Assembly (NCBI GenBank): GCA_934526125.1 | Contig: CAKSZU010000066.1 | Location: 1 to 12,330, forward strand | DNA from: an uncultured Faecalibacterium sp. | GTDB taxonomy: Bacteria; Bacillota; Clostridia; Oscillospirales; Ruminococcaceae | DNA length: 12,330 nt | Reading direction: 5' to 3' | Part shown: positions 4,837 through 12,330 of the stretch, piece by piece | Layout: every line of letters starts with the position of its first letter | Position numbering within the stretch: the stretch's first letter is position 1 | The notes under the pieces: model-generated | Database searches by the model: none | Seen by the model: only the letters and a program-made list of their open reading frames with translations | What the model was told of the DNA's origin: nothing | Position numbers and translations under genes: made by a program

Positions 4837-6072
4837 GTGAAAAAGAAGAGCGGCCGCAGAGGGCATCGGTACGCAAAGCAGGCGGCGGTCTGGCTGGCGC
4901 TGGTGCCGCTCCTTGCGCTGGGGTGGCTGTACAGCAGTCTGCCGGATCACCTCTATCTGGAACCGGGTCAGGCGCTGGTGCTGCCCCGGTTCCGCTGGGT
5001 GCAGCCGCTGGCGGCGCATGGCAGCCGGAACGCAGCCAGCACTCAGGTGACGGGCAGTTACCAGACCACGCTGTCGCTGGGAGGCTGGCTGCCGATCCGG
5101 AACGTCCGTACCGTGATCACCCGGCGGGCAGAGGTGACGGTCTGCGGGACCCCCTTCGGGGTGCGGATGTTCTCGGAGGGGGCGCTGATCGTGGGCTTTT
5201 CGGAGATCTCCGCGCCGGACGGCAGCACGGTCAGCCCGGCAAAGGCGGCCGGGCTGCGGCTGGGCGACCGGGTGATCCGCATCGGCCGGACCGGGACGAC
5301 GGACAACGACGCCGTCCGGGAGGCCCTGGAAGCGGCCTGCGGCAAAGCGTCCGAGGTGGTGTACGTCCGGGGCGGGGAACAGCGCCGCACCACCCTGACG
5401 CCGGTGTGGGACGCCAATGCGGGGCAGTGGCGGGCCGGGATGTGGGTGCGGGACTCCTCCGCAGGGGTCGGGACCCTGACCTTTGTGGACGCGGAACGGG
5501 GCGTGTTTGCGGGGCTCGGCCACCCCATCAGTGACGGCGACACGGGGGAGAGCATTGCCCTGCGCAGCGGGGAGATCGTGCCCTGCCAGATCACCGGCTG
5601 CAGTGCGGGCACGGTGGGCAGCCCGGGGGAGCTGAAGGGGAAATTCCTCAGCTCTCATGCCATCGGCAGCATCCGGATCAACGGGGAAAACGGAGTCTAC
5701 GGGACCACCCGCACCGACTTTGCGGGGCAGATGCTGGAAGTCGCCTTTGCACAGGAAGTGGAGACGGGCGACGCCGAGATCTGGTCCACCGTCTCCGGCC
5801 AGAGCCCCCGGGCGTACCGGGTCCGGATCGAGCGGGTCAGCGACGCGGACCCCCGCCGCAATATGGTCCTCCGGGTGGTGGACAGGACCCTGCTGTCGCA
5901 GACCGGCGGCATCGTGCAGGGGATGAGCGGAAGCCCGATCGTCCAGAACGGCCGTCTGGTGGGCGCGGTGACCCATGTGCTGGTCAACGATCCGACACGG
6001 GGCTACGGGATCTTCGCGCAGACGATGCTGGAACAGGCCGAAACGGTGGTGAAGGCCGAGGAACCGGCCTGA
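4837..6072 (+). CDS. spoIVB: SpoIVB, stage IV sporulation serine peptidase (S55)
   Basis: In spore formers this forespore-secreted peptidase cleaves SpoIVFA and thereby triggers pro-sigma-K processing in the mother cell. With residues counted from the ATG at 4828, there is a basic N-terminus, a signal-anchor at about 20-37, a PDZ domain at about 112-185 and the S55 peptidase domain to the end. The triad appears intact: His232 in GLGHPISDGDTGE, Asp352 in VVDRTL and Ser367 in GIVQGMSGSP. The Asp-Ser distance of 15 equals Asp363-Ser378 in B. subtilis. At about 411 residues the length is normal. I prefer the GTG at 4837 because GGGGAG (4822-4827) lies 9 nt before it but directly touches the ATG at 4828. 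Its location just upstream of spo0A is the usual clostridial and bacillar order. Confidence 0.93.
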   Translation: MKKKSGRRGHRYAKQAAVWLALVPLLALGWLYSSLPDHLYLEPGQALVLPRFRWVQPLAAHGSRNAASTQVTGSYQTTLSLGGWLPIRNVRTVITRRAEVTVCGTPFGVRMFSEGALIVGFSEISAPDGSTVSPAKAAGLRLGDRVIRIGRTGTTDNDAVREALEAACGKASEVVYVRGGEQRRTTLTPVWDANAGQWRAGMWVRDSSAGVGTLTFVDAERGVFAGLGHPISDGDTGESIALRSGEIVPCQITGCSAGTVGSPGELKGKFLSSHAIGSIRINGENGVYGTTRTDFAGQMLEVAFAQEVETGDAEIWSTVSGQSPRAYRVRIERVSDADPRRNMVLRVVDRTLLSQTGGIVQGMSGSPIVQNGRLVGAVTHVLVNDPTRGYGIFAQTMLEQAETVVKAEEPA

Positions 6073-6130
6073 TGCGGGAGAAAATCAGAAAAAATTTCTT
6101 CGATTTCCCATAAAATGCCAAAAATAACAG

Positions 6131-6159
6131 TTGAACTTATTGGGAATATATGGTAAAAT
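6131..6159 (+). promoter_or_regulatory. sigma-A promoter of spo0A
   Basis: TTGAAC (6131-6136), a 17-nt spacer and TAAAAT (6154-6159) with an extended TGg at 6151-6153. An inverted repeat, CTTATT (6136-6141) and AATAAG (6157-6162), brackets the spacer and could be an operator. No good Spo0A box or sigma-H promoter was seen. Confidence 0.55.
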
Positions 6160-6201
6160 AAGAAACGTAAGGAAAAACTGCACACATTGGAGGATTGAAC
6201 G

Positions 6202-6960
6202 ATGGACAAAATCAGATTTTTGATGTCGGATACCGGAGCGGAGATCACGGCAGCCTGTCGGGAAGCTTTGGAGCAGAAGGGCGTCGAGGTCACGGTTGTG
6301 GAAAAGGACGGCCAGAAGGTCCTGCAGAAAATGCTTGCAGTACGCCCGCAGGTGGTCCTGCTGGATGCTTTCATGCCCGGGCTGGACGCCCTTGCCGTCA
6401 AACAGAAATACAACGCCGCCGGAGAGCGGCACACCTCGTTCTTCGTGACCGGCGCGTTCCAGAGCGAGGAGATGGTCCAGGAGCTGCTGGACGAAGGTTT
6501 TGCCTACTACTTTGTCAAGCCCTTTGACGAGGGCGTCCTGGCCAACCGGGTACTCAAGGTGGCAGCCGGGCAGGAGAAACGCATCCTGAACACCAGCGTG
6601 GACAGCGACGAACTCACGGTCACCGAGATCCTGCACCAGATCGGCGTTCCGGCCCACATCAAGGGCTACCAGTTCCTGCGGGATGCCATCCTGCTTACCA
6701 TGAATGAGCCGGAGTACATCAACGCAGTGACCAAGCGCCTGTATCCGGAGATCGCCAAGCGCAACTCCACCACCGCCAGCCGGGTGGAGCGCGCCATCCG
6801 CCACGCCATTGAGGTCGCGTGGGACCGCGGCGACGTGGACGTCCTGAACCGCTACTTCGGCTACACCATCCACAACCTGCGCGGCAAGCCCACCAACAGC
6901 GAGTTCATTGCGATGATCGCCGATAAGATGCGGCTGGAGAAGCGGCAGAGGGTGGGCTGA
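6202..6960 (+). CDS. spo0A: Spo0A, sporulation response regulator
   Basis: A 252-residue transcription factor that, when phosphorylated, binds Spo0A boxes and governs entry to sporulation and other stationary-phase programmes. Residues 1-120 form a response-regulator receiver, with phospho-acceptor Asp55 in LLDAFMPG, Thr83 in VTGAF and Lys106 in FVKPFD. At the acidic pocket only Asp10 is present; the usual second acid is Thr11 (MSDTG). Residues about 135-252 form the Spo0A C-terminal domain. The recognition helix [15 protein letters not shown] (193-207) and the [18 protein letters not shown] segment are almost identical to those of well-known Spo0A proteins. The ribosome binding site GGAGG (6189-6193) is 8 nt from the ATG. 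It follows spoIVB by 129 nt and has its own likely promoter. The divergence is confined to the receiver, suggesting altered phosphorylation input with conserved DNA targets. Confidence 0.95.
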   Translation: MDKIRFLMSDTGAEITAACREALEQKGVEVTVVEKDGQKVLQKMLAVRPQVVLLDAFMPGLDALAVKQKYNAAGERHTSFFVTGAFQSEEMVQELLDEGFAYYFVKPFDEGVLANRVLKVAAGQEKRILNTSVDSDELTVTEILHQIGVPAHIKGYQFLRDAILLTMNEPEYINAVTKRLYPEIAKRNSTTASRVERAIRHAIEVAWDRGDVDVLNRYFGYTIHNLRGKPTNSEFIAMIADKMRLEKRQRVG

Positions 6961-7024
6961 AAAGGAGGGTGTGCGGCTTCTGCTGGCAAGTTTGCAACCC
7001 CCCGGAAAAATTTCATTTTCCCTC

Positions 7025-7052
7025 TTGTATTTTCAAAAAATCGTGCTATAAT
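7025..7052 (+). promoter_or_regulatory. sigma-A promoter of rpmE
   Basis: TTGTAT (7025-7030), a 16-nt spacer and TATAAT (7047-7052) with an extended TGc. The predicted start is near 7059, leaving about 110 nt of leader. Confidence 0.6.
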
Positions 7053-7081
7053 ATTAAGGCAATCGTTTCCAAGGCCGCTCG

Positions 7082-7138
7082 CGGGGGTAGCCGATATTGA
7101 AGGTTGTGATGGGCACATACATTGATAATATGGCCCCG
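7082..7138 (+). promoter_or_regulatory. structured leader of rpmE, candidate r-protein autoregulatory element
   Basis: Three nested helices can be drawn: CGGGG/CCCCG (7082-7086 with 7134-7138), ATATT/AATAT (7094-7098 with 7127-7131) and TGTG/CACA (7105-7108 with 7114-7117). L31 leader motifs that bind the protein are known in several phyla, including Firmicutes. I cannot confirm that this one matches a described motif. Confidence 0.4.
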
Positions 7139-7169
7139 ATACGTCAGAACCAGAAATGAGGTGAAAAGA

Positions 7170-7370
7170 ATGAAACAGGGTATCCATCCGAACTACGTTG
7201 ACTGCACCATCACCTGTGCCTGCGGCAACGTCATCAAGACTCGTTCCACCAAGCCCGAGATCCACGTCGAAGTTTGCTCCAAGTGCCATCCCTTCTACAC
7301 TGGTAAGCAGAAGCTGGTTGACACCGGCGGACGTGTTGAGCGCTTCAACAAGCGCTTCGGCCGTAAGTAA
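7170..7370 (+). CDS. rpmE: 50S ribosomal protein L31, zinc-binding form
   Basis: A 66-residue protein starting [10 protein letters not shown], with the L31 hallmarks CxC (Cys16, Cys18) and CxxC (Cys36, Cys39). These ligands mark the zinc-containing (C+) type A form, as opposed to the zinc-free YtiA/type B paralogue. An extra Cys12 is present. The segment [16 protein letters not shown] is typical. The start at 7170 follows GAGGTGA (7158-7164); the frame extends upstream to 7122, but those codons lie in the leader. The protein binds the central protuberance of the large subunit and contributes to inter-subunit contacts. The gene is monocistronic with its own promoter and terminator. Confidence 0.97.
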   Translation: MKQGIHPNYVDCTITCACGNVIKTRSTKPEIHVEVCSKCHPFYTGKQKLVDTGGRVERFNKRFGRK

Positions 7371-7386
7371 TTACTGGTCTTTTCTC

Positions 7387-7418
7387 AGCGCCGTCTCCTA
7401 TGGGAGGCGGCGCTTTTT
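7387..7418 (+). terminator. rho-independent terminator of rpmE
   Basis: A 12-bp stem with one G-T pair (7387-7398 with 7403-7414), loop TATG and the tail TTTTT, 16 nt after the stop codon. Confidence 0.92.
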
Positions 7419-7549
7419 GCTGTTCCGGGATGGCGGGAGAAGAACGCACGGTTTTTCCGCGCAGTTCCCTCATTTTCAACACATTTCCGGACTAAAATAT
7501 AGCATACCCAAAAAGCGCTTTGCGCGCCTTTGAAAGGAGCGTTCCGAAC

Positions 7550-8293
7550 GTGATCGAAGTATCTCACCTTACCAAGCGGTATGGCGGTCATCTGGCGGTG
7601 GAGGACCTGTCCTTCACCGTGGCGGACGGCCAGATCTGCGGCCTGCTGGGGCCCAACGGTGCAGGCAAGTCCACCATCATGAACATTCTCACCGGGTACC
7701 TTTCCGCCACGAGCGGGCAGGTGACGGTGGCGGGGCACCCGCTGCCGGAGGAGGCTGACGCGGCCAAGGCCTGCGTGGGCTATCTGCCGGAGCAGCCGCC
7801 CCTGTATCAGGAGATGACGGTGGAGGAGTATCTGACCTTTGCCGCCGAACTCAAGCGGGTCCCGAAGGGTCAGCGGAAAGAGCAGGTGCGCCGGGCCGCC
7901 CGCCGCACCGGGCTGGAAGAGGTCTTCTCCCGGCTGATCCGCACCCTGTCCAAAGGATACCGGCAGCGGGTCGGGATCGCGCAGGCACTGCTGGGGGACC
8001 CGGGGCTCATCATTCTGGACGAACCCACCGTCGGTCTGGACCCGGCTCAGGTCATCGAGATCCGGAAACTGATCCGGGAGCTGGGGCAGAACCACACCGT
8101 CATCCTGTCCAGCCACATCCTCAGCGAGGTGCAGGCGGTCTGTCAGCAGGTGCTGATCCTCTCCAAGGGGCATCTGGCGGCGTCCGGTACGCTGGAAGAA
8201 CTCACGGCCGGGGGAAAGAGCCTGGAAGAGGTCTTTCTGGAGCTGACCGGCGGCGAGCCGGAAGACCCCGCAGGGAAGGAGGAAGAAGCATGA
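7550..8293 (+). CDS. ABC transporter ATP-binding protein, GldA/CcmA-like
   Basis: A 247-residue cytoplasmic ATPase. Walker A is GPNGAGKS (34-41), the Q-loop lies in YLPEQ (78-82), the signature is LSKGYRQR (133-140), Walker B is LIILDEP (153-159) and the switch His is in SSH (189). The GYRQRVGIAQALLGDP stretch is typical of ATPases that pair with ABC-2 permeases (GldA/CcmA group). The start is placed at the GTG at 7550, ten nt after AAAGGAG (7533-7539); ten upstream codons to 7520 are unsupported. Its stop overlaps the permease start by 4 nt (ATGA), showing translational coupling. No clear promoter was recognised in 7419-7549, although AT-rich TAAAATATAG lies at 7493-7502. The substrate is unknown; in gliding Bacteroidetes homologues serve gliding, but nothing here implies that. 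Confidence 0.93.
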   Translation: MIEVSHLTKRYGGHLAVEDLSFTVADGQICGLLGPNGAGKSTIMNILTGYLSATSGQVTVAGHPLPEEADAAKACVGYLPEQPPLYQEMTVEEYLTFAAELKRVPKGQRKEQVRRAARRTGLEEVFSRLIRTLSKGYRQRVGIAQALLGDPGLIILDEPTVGLDPAQVIEIRKLIRELGQNHTVILSSHILSEVQAVCQQVLILSKGHLAASGTLEELTAGGKSLEEVFLELTGGEPEDPAGKEEEA

Positions 8294-9162
8294 CCGCCAT
8301 TTTCAAGCGGGAACTCCGCAGCTATTTCCACGGGATGCTGGGCTGGCTGCTCACGGCGTTCCTGGTGGCCAGCACCGGCATCTATTTCCTGGCCCGGTGC
8401 CTGATCTACGGCCTGACCGATTTCAGCTACTATGCTTTGTATCAGACCATCTTCATGCTGCTGCTCTACATCCCGGTGCTGGCCATGCGGTCGCTGGCGG
8501 AAGAGCGCCACAGCCGCACTGACCAGCTGCTGCTGACCAGCCCGGTGTCGGTCTTTGGCATCGTGCTGGGCAAATTCTTCGCCATGGCGGCGGTCTTTGC
8601 GCTGCCCTGCCTTGTGGATGCGGTCATGATCCTCATCCTCCGGGCCCTCGGCAGCACGGCGTCGGCGATGGCCGCCAGCTTCTCCGGCCTGCTGTGCTAT
8701 TTCCTGCTGGGCTGCGCCGCCATTGCCCTCTGCGAGTTCCTCTCCGGCCTGACCGAGAACCAGATCATCGCGGCGGTGGCGGGCTTCTCGGCCCTGCTGC
8801 TGGCCTACCTGATGCCCAGTCTGCGCAGCCTGTTCAATGCAGGCAGCGCGGTGGCGCTGGCCGTGTTCACCGCCCTTGCGGCGGCGGCTTCGCTGGCGGC
8901 GGGGCTGCGGACCCGGAGCTTCGTGCTGGGCTGCCTGAGCTTTGCGGCCCTCTGCTTCGGGCTGACGGGGCTGTTCCTGCTGCGCAGCGCATGGCTCACC
9001 GAGGCCTTCAGCGCGGTACTCAGCGCCCTGTGCCTGTTCACCCCCTTTGAAGATTTCGTCAACAACAGCTTCTCCATCCCGGCGGTGGTCTATTACCTGT
9101 CGGTGACGGCGGTGTTCCTGTTCCTCACGGCGCAGGGCATCGAGAAGCGCCGCTGGAACTGA
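8290..9162 (+). CDS. ABC-2 type permease, GldF-like
   Basis: A 290-residue membrane protein with six or more hydrophobic segments, beginning MTAIFKRELRSYFHGMLGWL. This FKREL.SYF opening followed by a transmembrane helix is characteristic of ABC-2 permeases of the GldF/YhaP/NosY type. EERHSRTDQLLLTSPVS in the first cytoplasmic loop is a family hallmark, with the E-R-x-x-T-x-x-L-L-x-S-P pattern of the coupling region. The ATG overlaps the stop of the ATPase gene and has a GGAGGAAG ribosome binding site inside it. The gene is followed after 16 nt by the GldG-like gene. With the ATPase it forms the transport core of the operon. Confidence 0.92.
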   Translation: MTAIFKRELRSYFHGMLGWLLTAFLVASTGIYFLARCLIYGLTDFSYYALYQTIFMLLLYIPVLAMRSLAEERHSRTDQLLLTSPVSVFGIVLGKFFAMAAVFALPCLVDAVMILILRALGSTASAMAASFSGLLCYFLLGCAAIALCEFLSGLTENQIIAAVAGFSALLLAYLMPSLRSLFNAGSAVALAVFTALAAAASLAAGLRTRSFVLGCLSFAALCFGLTGLFLLRSAWLTEAFSAVLSALCLFTPFEDFVNNSFSIPAVVYYLSVTAVFLFLTAQGIEKRRWN

Positions 9163-9178
9163 GGGAGGGGACAGACCT

Positions 9179-10624
9179 ATGAAACATTTTGAAAAGTGTG
9201 CCCCCGCAGGCGATGGGCGGGTCTTCCGCAGCGGGGTCTATTCCACTGCGCTGGCCGCGGCCGTCGTGGTGCTGGCCGTCCTGCTCAACCTCATCGTCCG
9301 GGCCATCCCGTCCCGCTGCACCACCTTCGACCTCTCCGAGTCCGGGCTCTACACCCTGAGCGACAGCTCGCGGCAGGTGGCGGACGCCCTGACCCAGGAC
9401 GTGACCATCTACTATGTAGCCGAGACCGGCGGCGAGGATCAGATCATCTCCAAGCTGCTGGACCGGTATGCCGCCGAGAGCAGCCACATCACCTGGGAGC
9501 TGAAGGACCCGGCCATCTACCCGACCTTTGCGTCCCAGTACGGGGCGCAGGACCTGACCTCCGGCGGGCTGATCCTGGTCTCCGGCGACCAGAGCCGGGT
9601 GCTGGATGCCTCCGACCTGTACGACTACGATTACAGCGATTATGCGTCCACCGGCTCGGCCACCGTCACCTTTGACGGCGAGAACGAGATCACCTCGGCC
9701 ATTTACCAGCTGACCAGCGGGGAGAGCCGCCATGTCTACTACACCACCAACCATGGCGAGCAGGCCCTGACCGACACCCTGACCGGGGCGCTGGAAGGGC
9801 AGAACCTTTCCGTCACGGCGCTGGACCTGCTGTCCGGGACCATCCCGGAGGACTGCGACCTGCTGATCATCAACGACCCGGCGCAGGATTTCTCCGGCGC
9901 GGGCAGCATGGTGGACGAGCTGGGGCAGCTGCGCACCTACCTGAACGGCGGCGGGCGGATCCTGGTGATGACGGACTCCTATTATAATACCCCCGATCTG
10001 GACTCCCTGCTGGCGGAGTTCGGCCTGACCCGGACGGAGGGCCTTGTGGTGGAGGGCGACTCCGACCACGCCCTGACCGGCTACCCGCCGCTCTACCTGC
10101 TGCCGGACTATGCGTCCGCAACGGAAAGCACCGCGCTGGACGGCATCAGCACCAGCCGCAGGGTCCTGCTGCAGATGGCCCAGGGCATCACCCTGAACGA
10201 GACCGAGAACGTGGTCTCGGAGGCCCTGCTGGTCACCTCGGACGAGGCGTACAGCAAGGCGGCGGGGTACGAGATGACCACCACCGAGAAGGAGAGCGGC
10301 GACGCGGAGGGGCCCTTCACGCTGGCAGCCTACGCCCGCAATCAGGACACCGAGGCCGAGGTCATCTGGATCAACTGCGGCAACATGGACAACGAGGGCA
10401 TCTATCAGGTGATCCCCGGCAACGTGACCTTCCTGCAGGGGTGCGCCGCCTCGCTGGCCGGGCAGGAGGATGCCATCCTCATCGACTCCAAGGCGCTGGA
10501 AGCGGCCCCCCTGACCGTTTCCAACACGCTGGTCTCGGTGCTGGGGCTGGGCTTTGTCTTTGTCCTCCCCGCAGCCCTGCTGGCCGCGGGCGCCGTGGTG
10601 GTGATCCTGCGGCGGAGAAAGTGA
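9179..10624 (+). CDS. GldG-family ABC transporter auxiliary protein
   Basis: A 481-residue protein with one membrane helix near the N-terminus (about 21-43), a large extracytoplasmic domain and a second helix near the C-terminus (about 452-476) ending RRRK. The segment FDLSESGLYTLSDSSRQV after the first helix is the typical opening of the GldG/ABC auxiliary domain (ABC_transp_aux), and DCDLLIINDP and GGGRILVMTD fit its Rossmann-like fold. GAGGGAGGGG precedes the ATG. The domain is thought to work outside the membrane with an ABC-2 permease, but its biochemical role is unsettled. Ten nt separate it from the next gene start. Confidence 0.88.
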   Translation: MKHFEKCAPAGDGRVFRSGVYSTALAAAVVVLAVLLNLIVRAIPSRCTTFDLSESGLYTLSDSSRQVADALTQDVTIYYVAETGGEDQIISKLLDRYAAESSHITWELKDPAIYPTFASQYGAQDLTSGGLILVSGDQSRVLDASDLYDYDYSDYASTGSATVTFDGENEITSAIYQLTSGESRHVYYTTNHGEQALTDTLTGALEGQNLSVTALDLLSGTIPEDCDLLIINDPAQDFSGAGSMVDELGQLRTYLNGGGRILVMTDSYYNTPDLDSLLAEFGLTRTEGLVVEGDSDHALTGYPPLYLLPDYASATESTALDGISTSRRVLLQMAQGITLNETENVVSEALLVTSDEAYSKAAGYEMTTTEKESGDAEGPFTLAAYARNQDTEAEVIWINCGNMDNEGIYQVIPGNVTFLQGCAASLAGQEDAILIDSKALEAAPLTVSNTLVSVLGLGFVFVLPAALLAAGAVVVILRRRK

Positions 10625-10634
10625 GGTGCGCCCC

Positions 10635-11615
10635 ATGAAAGCAAAACAGCGCGCCCTGCTGCTCCTGACCGGGCTGATCCTTCTGGCGGCCGTCGCCCTT
10701 GCGCTGCTGACGGCGCAGAACCGGAAAACCGAGCAGGCCGCCAGCGAAGCCGCCGACGGCACCATCCCGCTGGCGGCGGTGTCTGCCGACGAGCTGACGC
10801 AGATCCGGATCACCTGGCAGGGCGAGACCAACACCCTGGAGTACCAGGACGGCAGCTGGTCGCTGGCGGAGGACCCGGACTACCATCTGGACCCTTCGGC
10901 CTGCAATACCATGCTGACGGCGCTCGGCTCCCTCAACGCAAAGCGGGAGCTGACCCCGCAGGCAGGGGAGGACTACGGGCTGGAGGAGCCTGCCGTCACC
11001 GTGGAAGTCACGGCGGCCGGGCAGACCGATGTCTACACCTTCGGGGACAGCAACTCCGTCACCGGAGACCTCTATCTCCGCAAGAACGGGGGCGAGACGA
11101 TCTACACCGTGGCGGGCAGCAAGGCGGCCTGCTTTGAGCAGACGAAAGCCGACCTCTTCGGGGCCTTCAACCCGGCCGGGCTGACCTCCTCGGCCATCGA
11201 GAAGGCGGCCCTGACCCGGGCGGACGGCGAAAGCTTCACCCTCCGGGCCGACTCGGAGCCGGACACTTCTGCCGACAGCGCCGACCGTGCCGACAGCAGC
11301 ACCTACCGGACGGTCTGGCGTCTGGCCGGGGACCCGGCGGCGGAGCTGGACGAGACGAAGGTCAACAGCCTGCTCTCCGCCCTCAGCAGCTATGTGAGCA
11401 GCCAGATCACCGGGGCGGACCCGGCGGCCTACGGCTTCGATGCGCCTTCCCTCACCGCCGAGGTCACCACGGCGGAGGGCACCGTCACCCTGTATTATGC
11501 CGCCAATGCCGACGGCTGCTGGATGATGCAGGCGGGGGACAGCTCGGTCTACGCGGTGGACCTTGACACCCTCAGCACCCTTCTGCAGACCGCGGACAGC
11601 CTGAAAGCGGAATGA
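10635..11615 (+). CDS. DUF4340 domain protein, membrane-anchored
   Basis: A 326-residue protein with a basic N-terminus and one helix (about 7-27), then an extracytoplasmic region with repeats typical of DUF4340: ITWQGETNTLEYQDGSWSL, a Y-x-L-x-x-x-A-x-N helix (LDPSACNTMLTALGSLNA), a Y-G-L-E-x-P motif, and a second related half (EVTTAEGTVTLYY). A short linker rich in Asp, Ala and Ser (about 205-220) separates the halves. The start is placed at the ATG at 10635, 7 nt after GAGGTG (10622-10627); a GTG at 10626 lies inside that ribosome binding site. DUF4340 genes usually follow GldG-like genes, so the product is likely a fourth part of the same exporter-like complex. A strong terminator follows. 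Confidence 0.9.
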   Translation: MKAKQRALLLLTGLILLAAVALALLTAQNRKTEQAASEAADGTIPLAAVSADELTQIRITWQGETNTLEYQDGSWSLAEDPDYHLDPSACNTMLTALGSLNAKRELTPQAGEDYGLEEPAVTVEVTAAGQTDVYTFGDSNSVTGDLYLRKNGGETIYTVAGSKAACFEQTKADLFGAFNPAGLTSSAIEKAALTRADGESFTLRADSEPDTSADSADRADSSTYRTVWRLAGDPAAELDETKVNSLLSALSSYVSSQITGADPAAYGFDAPSLTAEVTTAEGTVTLYYAANADGCWMMQAGDSSVYAVDLDTLSTLLQTADSLKAE

Positions 11616-11626
11616 TTTTTTCTTCG

Positions 11627-11666
11627 TGCACGGCCGGGAAATTCCCGCTGCCGTGCATGTTTTTTT
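11627..11666 (+). terminator. rho-independent terminator of the ABC/GldG operon
   Basis: TGCACGGC (11627-11634) pairs with GCCGTGCA (11650-11657), with CGGGA/TCCCG stacked inside, then seven Ts (11660-11666). It closes the operon 12 nt after the last stop codon. Confidence 0.92.
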
Positions 11667-11706
11667 GCGCGGCTCCGGAATGACCCGCCAAACATCGACA
11701 GAGTGA

Positions 11707-11735
11707 TTGACATTTCGGGCCGGATTGTTTATGAT
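11707..11735 (+). promoter_or_regulatory. sigma-A promoter of potA
   Basis: TTGACA (11707-11712), a 17-nt spacer and TATGAT (11730-11735). The predicted start near 11742 gives a leader of about 130 nt. Confidence 0.75.
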
Positions 11736-11740
11736 AAACG

Positions 11741-11842
11741 ATGACAGGGCAGAATAACTGCGCAATATTACGGTTGTCATGGATGTTGTGCGGGGCTGGG
11801 TCACCCTGGTACGAGGGATGGGGCATGGACCCTGTCTTTTTT
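11741..11842 (+). promoter_or_regulatory. potA leader with competing helices and T-run, candidate attenuator
   Basis: ATGACA (11741-11746) can pair with TGTCAT (11775-11780), while the overlapping GACAGGG (11743-11749) can pair with CCCTGTC (11830-11836), which is followed by TTTTTT (11837-11842). GGGTC (11798-11802) also pairs with GACCC (11828-11832) around CCCT/AGGG. The pairings are mutually exclusive, as in conditional terminators. No known riboswitch class was recognised. Confidence 0.4.
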
Positions 11843-11872
11843 CGTATCTGAGTTATAAGGAGGAAAACAAAA

Positions 11873-12330
<458 letters not shown>

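Noticed and set aside
4666..5976. Minus-strand frame of 436 codons opposite spoIVB
   Set aside because: It covers tRNA-Leu and the antisense of the SpoIVB catalytic domain, and its translation is unlike any protein family.
6076..6109. Imperfect AT-rich hairpin between spoIVB and spo0A, considered as a terminator
   Set aside because: The stem is weak with bulges, and no T-run follows on the plus strand.
9125..10834. Long minus-strand frame of 569 codons opposite the GldG-like gene
   Set aside because: Low-complexity translation rich in Gly, Gln, Val and His, fully antisense to a well-supported gene in a tight operon.
10479..11804. Minus-strand frame of 441 codons opposite the DUF4340 gene
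   Set aside because: No family resemblance, Arg/Gly-rich composition, and it runs across the operon terminator; a shadow frame.

Overview
The window is GC-rich (clearly above 55% in coding DNA) and comes from a low-redundancy Firmicutes chromosome. A spoIVB-spo0A pair, a zinc-ribbon L31, strong AGGAGG-type ribosome binding sites and sigma-A promoters with TG-extended -10 boxes point to class Clostridia. The high GC content, the REP-like hairpin and the general gene style suggest the Faecalibacterium/Gemmiger/Subdoligranulum branch of the Oscillospiraceae. That placement is inference; no marker gene here settles it.

Layout, left to right. (1) 1-1434: the 3' part of a membrane-anchored PASTA protein with a kinase-like domain. 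Both catalytic aspartates are replaced, so it reads as a pseudokinase. It ends in a strong hairpin terminator. (2) 1484-1904: a compact locus that ordinary gene calling misses. It holds a 37-residue hydrophobic peptide with its own promoter and ribosome binding site, and a near-consensus promoter on the opposite strand that would make an antisense RNA of about 100 nt across a shared bidirectional terminator. This is the architecture of a type I toxin-antitoxin module. (3) 1917-2300: non-coding DNA with GC-rich hairpins and a REP-like element. (4) 2313-3683, minus strand: a MATE-family efflux transporter with promoter, a hairpin plus U-rich leader and a terminator. (5) 4065-4761: two tRNA-Leu genes (GAG on plus, UAG on minus), each with a sigma-A promoter, flanking a small DUF1653 protein gene. 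(6) 4837-6960: spoIVB, with all three catalytic residues and a forespore-sigma-like promoter, then spo0A, whose DNA-binding half is highly conserved but whose receiver half is divergent. (7) 7025-7418: rpmE (L31) behind a structured leader and before a strong terminator. (8) 7550-11615: a tightly packed four-gene operon with ABC ATPase, ABC-2 permease, GldG-like auxiliary membrane protein and DUF4340 protein, resembling the gliding-motility ABC system of Bacteroidetes without evidence of gliding. (9) 11707-12330: a consensus promoter, a leader with competing base-pairing and a run of six Ts, and the 5' part of potA, the ATPase of a spermidine/putrescine importer, cut by the right edge.

The best candidates for something undescribed are the peptide/antisense-RNA locus at 1484-1904, the PASTA pseudokinase, the divergent Spo0A receiver with a retained forespore-type spoIVB promoter, and the leaders upstream of rpmE, potA and the MATE gene. 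All RNA structures were folded by eye, and all family assignments come from motif recognition without database searches.
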